Shown here piece by piece: positions 48,078 through 60,719 of a stretch of DNA of 64,000 nt. How positions within the stretch are numbered: the first letter of the stretch is position 1; each line of letters opens with the position of its first letter. The notes beneath the pieces are model-generated. The model saw only the letters and a list, made by a program, of their open reading frames with translations. It was not told the DNA's origin and ran no database searches. Origin of the DNA: Phragmites australis (Eukaryota > Streptophyta > Magnoliopsida > Poales > Poaceae); the NCBI RefSeq assembly GCF_958298935.1, contig NC_084933.1, positions 29,598,334 to 29,662,333 on the forward strand, written 5' to 3'. The translations under genes were made by a program, and so were the position numbers.

Positions 48078-51000
48078 CTATGGTGTTGTCATCTTGGCAA
48101 GTGCAGACAGTGAAGCGACTGCTTCCCCGGTGGTCAAATACATGCAATCTGACCTGAAATGGTTCTGAGCCTCGTTCGTTCGCTGTATTTTCTCCATGAC
48201 CTCTCCGGTTGGATTCACAAGTACAAGCTGCAAGAAATAAAAAGTTGCTCTGCCACATAAATATGCTTACATCTCGTGAAAGATGAAATGAACTTTTTCA
48301 ATATCTGATGAGTATACCTCCAGGCCACGTTTATCTATCGATTTCTTTATGTCAATGAGGAATGCTATGCCACTTGTGTCAATCGCAGGGACAGCTGAGG
48401 AATAATTTTCTCCCATGTATTAGCGACAAAGCTACGGAAAATACTAAAACTTATTACAAAGCAGATGCAACTAATTCAGACATGGCATTTCCAATACATC
48501 GCAGACATCACATTTTCTCCGTTTCAGGTGGGCGAGAGTTAAGTATTAGATAAATTAGAAAGGAAATAAATTAGAATTAGAAGTCAAGTTTAGATTGAGA
48601 TAAGTTAGGGAGTCCGGATTAGTTAAGATTGGAAAGAGTTAGATACAGTTCGGTTTAAAAAAGGAATAAAAGAGTTGTATTCGGATAGCAGATAGAGTTA
48701 GAGTCGGAATAGGTTATGGAATTGTACAGTTGGCCTCTATATATCAAGAGTAGTCGACACCTCTTGGCAAGCAAGCAATAAGAATTAATTTAGTCTTTTC
48801 TAATATTTTAAATCTCTCTCATTTATAATCTAATCTCTTATCCCTAACAGCTGATGTCATGTGACTATTCTCCGGTTGGATGTTTAGCCCTATTATGATC
48901 TAGTATCATATCACTTACTTTCACATAGCACTAGGCAACTTGCTGCCATTATTTTCACACTATGGTTGGTTAGAAAATAGAAGTAAATGATAAGTTTCTT
49001 CGAAGTCACAAACCTGACAGGTCCAAGATTATGAAATGGAGTTCATTTTGTTTACTTTGTGCGGAATTTTCTTCCTCTATCCATCTTTTCATCCTGCAAT
49101 GGAAAAGGTGCATAGATATTTACCTACTTGTTCGCATGCTATTGTTCAAATGATATGGTAGAAGCTATAAGGGATTCCGATGGAAAAAATCTGGAAGATG
49201 AGAGGGGTAAGTTGCTTTTACCTTTCATTCAGGTAGTTACTGTTGGCAAAGTTTATTGGTGCTTCAATAGTCAGGATTAAGAACCCAGGCACTCTTTGAG
49301 CCTCCTTGTACTGATGCAGGTTTCGGTAAATGTCAGTTCCCATAATGTTTCCTTGAATCAGCATTTTTGGCCTTGTGATTTGCAACAATACCCTAAATAC
49401 AGATATACCAACCTGCAATTTTTTTAAAAAAAGAATGTAACTACCAAACAATTAATATAGCAACATTGAAGAAGATCTATTATTGCCAGATGCCAAGAAT
49501 GGTGTGTCGCTTACCGCTATCGCGAGGCCTTCTTGGACTGAAATGAAGATGACGCCGACAAATGCACAAACACACACGAGAAAATCCATCTTGTCCATCT
49601 TCCAGATGTGGTACACAGCAGGGAAATCGATTAGGCCGATAACCGCAGCGATTATGATTGCTCCAAGAACAACATTCGGTGTGTACACGAACAATGGCAT
49701 GAGGAACAGCAGCGTGACCATTACAGTTAGTGCCATGATCACATTGGACATGGCAGTCTTGCAGCCGGCATTGTGGTTTACGGCGGAGCGAGAGAATGCT
49801 CCTGATTAAAAACAAGAGAAAACTGGTGATCACTCTTGTCTTGGTGTGATCTTTAGGATTTCACGATAAATATGTGCAAAGATTGGACATCGTTTGGGTT
49901 AAAAAACTGTACCTGTTGTTACATAGCATGATGTACATGAGCCCACAACGTTCATCAACCCTATGGCCATCATTTCTTTGTTTCCATCTACTTGGTAGTC
50001 CTTGAGTGAAGCAAATGTTCTACCAACTGCTATTCCTTCCTGACTTAGTGAAATCAAATCCACATCCCATTAGCAGTAGTAATACTTGGAAGATACAGTG
50101 AAACTACTTACTCCTAGTGAAACACCATCATGGAATATATTTGCCTTAGACATGTCAAGCACGATGTACGTTTATGATGGCAAAATCGATGATAAATAAT
50201 ACCGTGAGGGAGATGATTCCGGTGACAAGCCCAGTCTTCATGGTAAGGCCTAAATATGTGGTATCGAAGAGTAGTTTGTCCCATGAGGGGCGGTTCAGGC
50301 CACACTTGAGCTGCCCAATCTGCGGCGAAAAGATTCAGAAATGTTTTGATTGTCACCTTGTTGAAAATACGAGTAGCTAGCAAATCTAAAATACTTTTCA
50401 GTCTTTTTGGTCCTTACAATGCTGATGCCATGATTCTGAGCTTTGAACAGGAAAACAAGCAGGGTCGAGATGATGACGGATGCCAAGGGCGCACATGCTG
50501 AAACCCAGAAAAGCTTTGGCCATCTCATGCTCTGCATATAGCGACAATAATATGCAAAATGTGTTAGCTTAGATGGATTATACCAAGAATGTAAATTAGG
50601 TTCTGAAAGGAACTTTCATCTGACACCACAATCATTTTAGAACAGCGCTACAGATGACAGTTATGTCGCTCATGCATTGTGCTAACACAGTTCCAGGCTT
50701 GCAGCATGCACATTCAATAATCAAAATATGAGAAATGTGAAACCACTTGTACCTTAAAAATCTTGGTCACAAGTCACAACCGGTACATATTGCTAGCAAA
50801 ATTTCATTCCGAATATGAACAATGTTCTGCAAATATTCAGTTCAACTTCACAGCCAGACACATGTTACAGAACAGAGATCATACTATGCACTTCACAGCC
50901 AGGCACATGTTACAGAACAGAGATCATACTATGTACTACATGTAGGATGCAGGGGAGTGATTTGCTACTTGGAGGAGTCATATAATCACGTATTAAACAG

Positions 51001-53697
51001 GAATCAAAATCAATGTGGCCTTGAGAGGCACAACACTACCCCCTACCAAGGACAGAGCAACAGTTGCATTGTTTCGCCTTGGGGCGCCTTACTCCACCTG
51101 ACAGCACCTAATGCTAGATTCAGCTGTCTGTGGGCTCCATTGTATCAGCAAAGCAGGTTCAGCTGATTAAGCACCAGCAATTCAAAAAAATAATTTGGTT
51201 TAAGGACGTCACAAGGTTCTTGACATATCTACACGCCATAGTTGTTCTCATGTGGAGCTGACACGGCCAATTCCCAGTGCCGTCTGTTCTTCACTTGGCA
51301 ACAGTACACTACGCTTTGAACATTGGATACCAGGTCTGACATCAGAATACTAGCTTGTGGTTTCCAATGTTCAATACATAGCAAACTTTGGTTTGGATCC
51401 ACCGATACACAACAACCCTCTCTGGAACTCTGGTCCAAACGATCTGACTCTTCGCTCACTCTTTTTTTGGTGTTTTTTGGACATAAAGTTTTTGACCATC
51501 AGTGTCTAAGTATCATACTGTATAACCTTGTGACGTCCTTAAACCAAACTATTTTTTGACCATCAGTTTTTTTTTTTGTTGACATATGTGTGTTGCTGGC
51601 GATAGTACTGCTCAGCCAGGACCATTAACCAGATTCCGTGGACCAAAATTGGAGTCCTTCCATGGATGGTCTGATCAATGTACAGTTGTACCCTGATCAT
51701 TTCACACTTCACCAGCATGCATGATTATCTCCCCTGGCACCTGGCGCTTACTCGTTGTTCCCAGAATCTTCTTCCGCCATGAGTGACAAGAAGCTGGCAA
51801 TTCGAGCTAACGTCGACAAGCTAGCTTACGACTTGCCGTTCGCTGCCGAGTGAGGACATGCAAGTAATACGTACGTGCAACAGACAAAGTACTAGAGCAG
51901 AAAAGCAAACGCGAGTCCAGGCCGAGCCGAAAGCAATAATTTTTACTTGATCCTACTACGTAGTGAGATCTTAACAGTAGACAATCTGGCGACTCGAGGA
52001 TGATCTCATAATCCCATATGCCCACTGTGTCAGCATGAATCGAAAACATCTTAGTACTTGCTTAAAGATGATGAGTTCACACAAGAAGTTTGGAGCAAAA
52101 CTGAACTATAGTATAATTGACCGTGGTCAAGGGTACACGTACGACAACGGGAATTGAAGAGGAGTATGGATATACGTACGTACCACATGCCTCGCCGACA
52201 ACAGAAACACCAGGAAGCACACGCCCATCAGTATCGTCTGCCACGACCACTGCGCGCACACGAAAACACGGCCCTGTTAATTAGCCAGCCACAGCTAGCT
52301 AGCCGACCGCATGCAGGCGCCCGCGACGCCGACGAACGGCCGGGCGCTGCATGCACGTGTACGTGCGTGGGCGTACGAGGTTACGCGCGCTCTACGCACC
52401 TCCTTGGTGTGGTGGAGCACGGAGGCCATGACGGGGACGAGCCCCATCTCGGTGGTGAAGTGGACGATGCCCAGCAGCGCCTTCAGCTGCTGCAGCGACA
52501 CGATGATCGCCGCGCCGGCCATGAACCCCACCAGCGTCGCCTTCGACAAAAAGTCGATGATGAAACCCAGCCTGCGCACGCGTCATGCAGAAGAGCGGAG
52601 GTATCACAGGAGGTTCATGATCAGGTGCATGCATGCATGTGTGCACAGATGCTGGCAAGTATGCATGCTGTATGAGTTGTCGTGTATACCTTAGGATGCC
52701 GAGGGAGGCCTGGACGAGGCCGGCGAAGAAGGTGGAGGTGAAGGCGAGCTGCAGGAACAGCAGAGGCTCGGCGGAGGGGCTGACGGCCTGACGCAGCATG
52801 GACCCCATGATCAGCGACGCGATGGAAACCGGGCCCACCGCCAGGTCCCTCGAGCTCCCCAGCACCGCGTACACCATCGGCGGCACGAAGCTCGAATCTG
52901 CGTATACAGTACACCGATCGTATCACGAGTTCAAGTTGCAGGTAGGAGCTAAAAATGCGTCTGAATTGGAAGAGAGGCGCATGCAAGACAGCGAGACGCA
53001 CGTACATAGGCCAATTATGGGAGGCAGGCTTGCCAGCTTCGCGTAGCTAATTCCCTGCAGCAAAGAAACCATATATGTGTACATGCAGGCATACAGTAAG
53101 AATATACTTGGCCTCAGAGGTGTCAAATTCGTGCAAATAATTAAGCTTCCAGATACAGAAGGTGCAGTAAAGAAACCTACTCCATGTACACAGAAAAGGA
53201 AATCACTGATAAGTGTACAACTAAAAAACGCTAGCATATTCTTTTGTGCATCGTGTGAAACGAAGTGATTCGGGAAAAAAATGATTGGAAGTATACAGTT
53301 CGGAGAAAGTAAGGGATTGCTGGATGCATGCCTGAGGGATGGCGAGACTGGCAATGGTGAGGCCGGAGACGAGGTCGGACTTGAAGAGCGAGAAGGAGTA
53401 GCCGGGCACCCAGTCCAGGATGGGGAAGAGGTACTTGACCGCCATGAGCCATTGCACCCTCCGAGGCTGACCCTTGAAGCCCCGGAACGGGTCGTCCGGG
53501 AAGAACGTCTCCTTCACCCTCGCCTTCAACTTGCTCGCCGTGCTCTGAGGCGGCGGCGGCGCCACCTTGTGCACCGCCATCGCCGCGATCTCCGTCTCCA
53601 TCGCTGGCGCCGAAGCCGCCGCCGCCGCTACACCTCCAAGCGGCCGGCTCTCATTGCCATTGTAACTACCACCATAGGCACCTCTCATACCCACCAT
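48078..53697 (-). CDS. SULTR3;3: Group 3 sulfate transporter (SULTR3;3-like)
   Basis: Thirteen exons, minus strand: 53697-53332, 53054-53006, 52897-52690, 52571-52400, 52249-52184, 50531-50418, 50319-50203, 50039-49913, 49801-49515, 49412-49222, 49093-49014, 48394-48318 and 48227-48078. They sum to 2004 bp (667 aa) with every phase closing. SLC26-type proton/sulfate (or related anion) transporter with about 10-12 membrane spans. Seen: ETFFPDDPFRGFKGQP, SYSFSLFKSDLVSGLTIAS-like start (GYSFSLFKSDLVSGLTIASL), YAVLGSSRDLAVGPVSIASL, VGSCTSCYVTTGAFSRSAVN, and a C-terminal STAS domain (about 530-640, AVPAIDTSGIAF). MAVHKV at residues 40-45 resembles the SULTR3;3 start, so translation could begin further in. 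Intron 1 uses a GC donor (CAG|GCATGC). Intact. Substrate is not provable from sequence; group 3 members act in plastid sulfate uptake or in phosphate allocation. Confidence 0.94.
48525..48849 (+). repeat. Possible solo LTR (TRIM-like) in SULTR intron 11
   Basis: A stretch ending ATCCCTAACA with an internal TATA-like CTCTATATATC and, downstream, AAGCAATAAG has the layout of a short LTR on the strand opposite the gene. It starts near TTTCAGGTGGGCGAGAGTT. No target duplication found. It lies in the 619-bp intron between exons 11 and 12 and leaves the splice sites intact. Confidence 0.4.
50845..50933. repeat. 45-bp tandem duplication in SULTR intron 5
   Basis: ACTTCACAGCCAGACACATG with TTACAGAACAGAGATCATAC at 50845 is repeated at 50890 with one difference (AGACAC to AGGCAC). 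Confidence 0.95.
51184..51557. mobile_element. MITE-like TIR element in SULTR intron 5
   Basis: About 375 bp between inverted ends of some 33 bp: CAAAAAAATAATTTGGTTTA with AGGACGTCACAAGGTT on the left, mirrored by AACCTTGTGACGTCCTTAAA with CCAAACTATTTTTTG on the right. The inside is partly self-complementary (TTTGAACATTGGATACC against GGTTTCCAATGTTCAA). No coding frame; superfamily not assigned. Confidence 0.75.
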
Positions 53698-54028
53698 GTG
53701 TGAGCGAGGTGATTGCTTGCAACTTACAAGAGCTAAAGGGAGCGTGTGTCGATCTATGAGATGGGCCGGCCTGGCTCCTCTCCAAGGTAGATAAGGAGAG
53801 GCTATAGTAGCTACAAAAGAAAAGAAAAAAAGTTGTACGCAACTTGAGAAAGGGAGAGAAGAATCAAAGGTGACACCAAGGGGGTAGGGTGGGTGTCCAA
53901 TAATTAGACAGAGGCACATATAAATTGGCAGTTCTCCTCATGGATGGGATCCTTAGATTTGATACCACCGCACCATCCTTGTGACAGAGAAACCCACACC
54001 ACTTTTGCTTTAACATCACAATTGTGTC
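53698..54028. other. SULTR upstream region
   Basis: Proximal promoter and probable 5' UTR of the sulfate transporter. The minus-strand frame stays open upstream of the chosen start to 53919, so an earlier in-frame Met is possible, but that extension has no family resemblance. No confident TATA box; AATTTATATG on the minus strand near 53920 is a candidate. Confidence 0.45.
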
Positions 54029-54290
54029 ATCTCATATATGGCATATGTAGGTACCCAATTAGCTGTAATAAGCCTGCTGTAATGTACACATTCATGTTTG
54101 GCATGAAAAATAGGTTAGGCCGCTAGTGTGTGATCTCATATATGGCGTGTAGGTACCCAATTAGCTGTAATAAGCCTGCTGTAATGTACACATTCATGTT
54201 TGGCATGAAAAATAGGTTAGGCCGCTAGTGTGTGATCTCATATATGGCATGTAGGTACTCAATTAGCTGCAATAAGACAGCTGTAACAAG
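54029..54290. repeat. Tandem repeat, 102-104-bp unit, 2.5 copies, upstream of SULTR
   Basis: Units start with ATCTCATATATGGC at 54029, 54133 and 54235. The first two are complete and near identical (AGCTGTAATAAGCCTGCTGT, ACACATTCATGTTTGGCATG, AATAGGTTAGGCCGCTAGTG). The third stops after AATTAGCTGCAATAAG. It begins about 330 bp upstream of the transporter's start codon. Confidence 0.95.
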
Positions 54291-57141
54291 AGCTCAAATC
54301 ACTTGGTTAGTGGTTCACTCGGGAATCAAAGTCTCCAGAATACACTTGGTTGTAATAGAGTTATACAAATGGGTTATATTCGAAGTATTCAGTAATGTAT
54401 CGTGACACTCTAGCGGCCTAACCTATTTACAAAGAATGAGGAAATTTCACGCTTGTCATGCTACATGCGTATACGTATGCTAGCATGTTGTATAGGGCCA
54501 TAGGGGTGTGTGCCAAGGGTCAAACTATACATGCGGCTGGACATAGAGTAATTCGATCATCACAATGGTGCTTGTAGACTTATCATAAAAATACTCGTTA
54601 AATTTTAACAGTGGTGACCATATGGTTATAGAAGGTGATGGTATCCTCACAAAAAAGAAAATGTGTTGCGTTGAAAAAACATATTCCAGTATCCAGTAAC
54701 CATGTGAAATGTACGGATGGTACCACAGAGACTAGCTAGAGATAAGGAGGATTTTTTTTTTATTAGTATCTTGATGAAATAGACTGTCAAAGTATTGATG
54801 CACGGGCTAAGAAAGGCTAAAGGTGGGCCTAGATAAGTCACTTCAGGCTTCATTCAGCCTTCAAGCTTTGCTCGACTTGTGTCGAAACTTTAATCACCTT
54901 GTAGTTGAGTTAGGTTGCACCTGTCGCGGTGGGTGGCTCGAAACCAGCGCTAGCTACAACAAGTTCTCTGACTGAAAACCACGACGAATTAAGTTCCAAC
55001 ATAGGGTCAGACCAACAAATACACATTGGAAAGAATCAAGAATTCAATAGTAGTACAAATACAGTGGCACACTTAGCAAAGCCCTCTCACGGTGAGGAGC
55101 AGAAACCAGGGGGGCAAGACGGATTGCCTTTAAACCTTCCATTGTTGGCAGAAACTAGCTAGGTTGGTCGTCCAATCAGTTTTATGATCCATAATTCTTT
55201 ATTTCCTTCTTTCAGAAAAGATTGTTTATTAACTTAATTCTGATTTTAAATAATACTACTAGACATAGAAACTGTTTTGATCCGACTGTAATGAGTATTC
55301 ACTAAATAAGGAAGTTTTTTTCGTAGATTCCTCACTCGCCACACCACCCCGGTACCTCATGTATAGTACAATGAAGAAGCATCAAGATAATTGAAACAGA
55401 CCCTCCATACAACATACATCGGCGATAATAAATTAAACTAAAAATAAGAAATATAGAAGTAATTCTCCTACCTATCACTTACAGAGTTCAGTTTGATCAA
55501 ACACTATTTTCACCCTTCAGATATATCTATAATAAAAATAACATATTACTAAACACGCTACTAACAAAATAGGTCGATCCCCTTAAAGTCAAACGTTGCT
55601 CTAGACCTATCATAACTCCAATAACATAGATCAACAATACTAACCAAATCAACATGATCCAGACCACATGTGACCCTCTGATCGGCGACTTAATGTCGAC
55701 GAGGACCATGGAGGAACACTTGAATCAGATTAAAGTTTATTTTCCTTTGGTTCCCTCCCTTTTCTCTTGTTGTGTTATGCCCATGAGTCTGTGCGGCAGC
55801 GTTTCTCTCTCTTGGTTGCTTCATACTATGTGTAGGGTTTTTTTCCGCTCTTTTGCAACCAGAGGATAGCCACCCTTCATCGAAATCAACGGTAGCAATG
55901 AGCTATATTCATGGGCCTTAGACTTTGTCATGAAAGCATTGTGAAATTTAACCCAATAAAGATAGAAAAAATATTTTGCATTGAAACAACCTAGCACGGT
56001 CGTATTGGTACATTGAAGTCATGATGATATAAACACTTTCGTCTGAAAAAATTGATGCTATAACCACATAAAATAATGCCAATATTCTTTTGGCCCCGTT
56101 AAACTTATGGCAATTACAAATACAAAAAATATATATGATTCGGGAGTTTGTCAAAACCACCATCTATATATGTTATTTTCCGTACATCTTCGTACGAACA
56201 TAATTAATTAGTTAAATAGCAGTGGAAACCTCTCCTCAATCTGTCGAGCCTAAATTTTACAACATATATAGACCAAAAAAAAAATCCAGAATTTAGAGGC
56301 AAACGAGAATTGCACGTAAATCAAATAAAATTGAAGAGAACAAAAAAAATAGCTAGCTTGACTAATGGTAAGGTGTGTGCATTGAGCATTTCGCTCGTCG
56401 CTCGGGAAAAATGCGTGTTAGCTCCAATGATCATCTCATCCTAGAATGAAGCATCAAGGTTGTGCCGAATCTTCTCCAGTGCTGTCTACCGAATGTATCT
56501 CGATCATATGTGTGTTCATATGCCATTGGTGGAGACACTACTGCCTTATGACCCTTGTCAATCTTTCCAAGATTCGAGCAAGGGGAATAAGTGATGGATG
56601 GGGAGGATTCGAATATACATGCATGCCGAGCTTTACGCAAAGCGTTAAGCGGCGGGGCATTGACTGTGGGCTCCTCGCCGGTATATTTCGTGGGTGGGGC
56701 GGCCGGCTCGACATGACCGCAGGCGCCGTCGACCGGATTCCGGCATCCCATTGCATCTTCGTCTGAAGAAGATGACAAGAACATGAGATAAACACGAGAG
56801 AACTAAAATATTGATGAGAACAGCTAAAATGGATAGAATCATAGGATACCTGATCCACGGCGAGCGAGAGAGATAGAAAGGCAGAAACGTCAAGGTGCCT
56901 TTTGTGCAAAGAGCTTTAGCTTTGCAGATGTGTGGTCGTCGGTGGCCAGTGAGTCTATCGCGTGTCCAGGTGAGTAGATTCTGTATGATGCTTTAATAAT
57001 CGCCGATTGATACCAGCTGCTGATATTAATATGTATATACCACACCATATGATAAATCATTTTCTAACCATTTCTGTGTCTTTTTTAATATGCGGTTTAT
57101 CATAAAGGAAAACATGTTGGTAGTTTCCTATATTTTGCGCA
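54291..57141. other. Intergenic, no gene supported
   Basis: About 2.9 kb. Open frames at 54929-55162 (+), 56446-56766 (+) and 56784-56431 (-) have no recognisable domain, and the last two overlap on opposite strands in a GC-richer patch. AT-rich elsewhere. Confidence 0.45.
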
Positions 57142-58281
57142 CACTACTATAAAAAAAAATCATCGCTGTCGGTTCAAAAACTACATTATTACTGATTATT
57201 GAACTAATATTGATAATCATAAATTATCATTATCAGATATATAACTGGCATTGATAATATATATGTTACGAACCGGCAGTGATACAAACTATCATTATTG
57301 TGTCTGGAGCTGATTCTACCAATTGATATACTTATTACTGTCGGTTCCAACTACGAACCAGCAGTGATACTCAATCTAAAGAAAAATAAAATTTAAACAA
57401 GCAAGCAATAATTTAGCCAAGCTTTAAATTACTAATCTCCAGAATTAATAGTTCATAGCACACTAATATATAATTAAATTACTAATAATTCATAACTCCA
57501 TCACTGTTCACAAAAAACAAAAGATATGGCCACATGTGCAAATTAAGCCCTAAACCGTCGCGCGCGTCTACCACTTGGGGTTGGCCACAACGATGAAAAA
57601 GTCATCATTGTCGTCTTTCGCTGCTTCCTCCCACGTGTCAGCCTCCTCCTCCTCCTCACTCGACGAGCTCGGGGGCTTCTTTGACTTCGGCTCGTCGAGA
57701 AAGTAGTACTAAGCTCGTCCACACAGGGGGACCCCGCCGATTCGCCAGAGTCCAAGGACTACGCCTCATCTGAGGTCTCTAGCGGGCGTCGTCGGACGAT
57801 AGCATGAGTGTGGGAGGGGTGGCCAAAGAAGGTGGTAGGGAAGGCGACGGTGAAGTGGCCGGAGCGGGAGAAGATGGTGGGTAATCCATCACGTGTGAGA
57901 GCGGCGGCAACATAGGCGGCAGCAGTGAGGGCGGTGGGGGAAAGGGATCGAGTGTGAAAGCGAGAGCGAGAGTGACACCTGCGAACGATCGAGTGAATTT
58001 TAAAAGCGTTTGAGAGAAGCCGAGCAGACAGACACAAGAATTCGTACAGTTTTTAGGCTATCGCTGCCAGTTATTAAAGATATATTTTTTTATAAACTGT
58101 TATTACTACCAATTCGTGTTACGAACCGATAGTAATAAATTGATTCTCACTGTCGGTTCTTACCAGCTTAACTTTTTATGGACGTCTTAAACTTACGAAT
58201 CAACAATAATAAATTACCACTGCTAGTTATTATCGGATCGATAGTTAAAGGATGACACAGATAATACTTTCTGTAGTAGTG
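57142..58281. mobile_element. Non-autonomous CACTA (En/Spm) element
   Basis: 1.14 kb with ends CACTACTATAAAAAAAAATC and, reversed, CACTACTACAGAAAGTATTA. Subterminal arrays of GAACCGACAGTGATA-like units occur in both orientations near both ends (for example CTGTCGGTTC at about 57169 and 57337, GAACCGGCAGTGATAC at 57270, ACTGTCGGTTCTTACC at 58158), a hallmark of CACTA elements. Flanking triplets are GCA and ACA, so the 3-bp duplication is imperfect. A GC-rich core (57560-57990) contains an acidic minus-strand frame ending at 57570 (SSSSEEEEEADTWEEAAKDD). No transposase. Confidence 0.85.
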
Positions 58282-60719
58282 ACAACACTGTTGTAGCTGG
58301 AAGCGTGCAATAACTCGACATGGTACCACCACCTCCGAACTTCAGCTGGGTGGCAGGTTAGAGCTCAGAAGCGTGAATCGTGGCTACCGGTGGCAGTCGG
58401 GACCTGTTCGAGCAACACGTTCAGAGCTCGAAGTTAGCGGCGGGAGCAGTGGTCCAGTCCACACGAAGCACAATGTACAGGTGCGCCACAGTGCGGAGTG
58501 CGCAGGAACAGCAGAACGATTTGGTCTCCTCTCCCCGGTGAAAGGCGGTGATCCATAGATGCCGCTGCCACTTGCCAGGCCAACGTCGCCTTTCGAAGTA
58601 GAGCCATGGGAGAGATGGCCAAGGTTGAAGATAAGGCGGCAGATTTGCCCGCGACTCGCCGCCTATCGTTGCCTTTCTTTCCCTTTTTTTTTTTCCTTTG
58701 CTGCCATTTGGTTCCCATCGACGCATGCACTCGTCGTCGTCGAGACAAAAATGCAGCTGCAAATTTGCAATTATCTCAGGCCTAAACTGCAGGGGACAAC
58801 ACAGCAGTACAGCACACGGTGCTCTGCTGCTGTTCATGGGCAGCTCGGCCTGTTTTTTCCGGGCCAAGGTCTGGGTTTTAATAGTGATCCGGTCCAGAAT
58901 TAGCCCTTTGGGTCCATTGACAGTCTCGAGCATGGCTTTTAGGCCCATGGGTGGTCCGGCCTAGTAATAGCCTTACGGCCTAGGACAGTCTCGAGTCTGG
59001 CTTTTAGGATCCTGGGTGTTCGGCCCAGGCCAGTCTGGTCTACCTCACGCAATGATCCAGATTGCTTGCACAGATGCCGCCGTGATCGTTCATTGTTGTC
59101 GCTAAGCCTCGAGTTGCTTGTTGAAGCATTCGACGCGCTACAATGCTCCCACCGCACGTACGCATGATTAGCACATAAATAATTCGAGAGAAAAATCTGG
59201 CCTCTATAAGCAGAAAGATATGCTTGTGTTTGCCGCAATGATCCCTGCGGAATCGCATTCATGTATTTGGTGGATGTACTACAGCATTGTCATAGTAGCC
59301 GTGATTATAGGATCAGCAGAGATCAGAGGGATCCGCTAAACCAGAAGAGCAATACTACGGTGCGTTTGGCAACAATGGCGATCGAATATGCGCAAAATAC
59401 ATAATTAGATGGGTAAATAATTACAGGAGCTAAATTCAAATTTTAAATTACCTTAATCAAATATCAATTTATTCGCTAAATTCAGTTCGGACAAACAGTT
59501 ATAACGTCACTAAAAGCGATGTACAGAAAGAACCAATCATTAGATTGCTCTCAAAAATTTACTGTAGAAACTAGACTATTATATGAAACTATTACTATAA
59601 GAATTAGGTCAATCATATATCTGATTTAAAGATATAAAATTCGTAAGCAGATTGTGACGAAAATATATCAAACATAAATATTGCAAGAATTACTAAAATC
59701 TGACCGATCTAACTTCTTGTAGGATTACCTTAACGCTCTAGGATGATTTTGGATGAATTAAATCAACACAAATCGCAACGAACAAGCAAATGAACACGGA
59801 GAAAAATTTACTAGAATTTAATCTCCATCGTATGGATGGGTTCACAAGCTGCATTACAAAGCATCCTTAAAAGTTTCTCCCACGAAACCCTAGATGAAAC
59901 TCTCAAAAGTTTCTAATATATTCTCTGTTTCCTTTTTCCTCGGTACTGTGCTCGGTCCGGCACTCCCTTTTTCTGTTTTTCATACTGCAGGGATCGGTAC
60001 AGTAACCTGGATCCTTATTCCAGCTCGTCGGTGCACCTGGACCTTGTTCGCCCGTTAGGACGGCCAACACCGAACCGAGCAGCCTCCTCTGCTGCTCCCT
60101 CGGACCCAGCTGCTCACCCTACTGGACCAACGTCCCTGCTGTCGGCCTGCTTGGACCGGCCCACAAGGCCTGCACTCCGGCCTGTCTGGCAGCTCCATGT
60201 GGACTGCCAAGCTGGGCCGCCTCCTGCACCCAAGCTCCTGAGCCGACTCTGCCGCCTGAGCCTGTGCGCCAACAGAAGCTCGGTCAGCCCAGCCGCCTGA
60301 TCCAGTAGCCCGCGCGCCACTGATCAGCTGAGCCGCAGCCACTCTCCTCTGCAGGGCTCCGCGCCAACAGCATAGCCGCGCACTACTGTGCACCACCACA
60401 GTGCTCACAGCACAGTAGCAGCTTCCTTTACTCCATTGCACGCACGCATACATACATATGGAATAAAAACTCCGTACCATCACATAACGCTCTGCATCTA
60501 TATCTTGTCGTCTCTGGATGTGAACCATCACAGTTACACCATAATCCGTATAACTTTTATATATGTTTCGTAGTATGATCATCTTTATATATATCATTCT
60601 TAGTCTGAACGTCTCATGTGACTTCTGACTATTTTGAACTTAGTTCTATTTTTAACCTAGTTTCGGTTCTGTCACTGACCACATCTACCCTTAGGATGAC
60701 ACCTTCACACAAATAAAAC
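58282..60719. other. Intergenic, no gene supported
   Basis: About 2.4 kb. GC-rich patches at 58320-59260 and 60020-60420 are open on both strands (for example 58948-58421 -, 60597-60055 -), but I see no domains, signal peptide or splice logic. The stretch 59340-59960 is AT-rich and may belong to an old repeat. Confidence 0.45.

Larger units (their letters stand above)
50532..52183 (-). other. SULTR intron 5 (1.65 kb), repeat-bearing
   Basis: The longest intron of the gene. It contains a 45-bp tandem duplication and a TIR element, listed separately. Splice sites are GTACGT and TGCAG. Confidence 0.85.

Noticed and set aside
52154..53007. Several 120-170 codon frames over the sulfate transporter exons, both strands
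   Set aside because: Shadows of exons 2-5; the spliced minus-strand frame accounts for the region with all phases closing.
58421..58948. 175-codon minus-strand frame
   Set aside because: Low-complexity Arg/Lys stretches and overlap with equally long frames in other phases; no family resemblance.
60055..60597. 180-codon minus-strand frame
   Set aside because: GC-rich patch open on both strands, no domain, no signal peptide, no splice logic; not supported as a gene.
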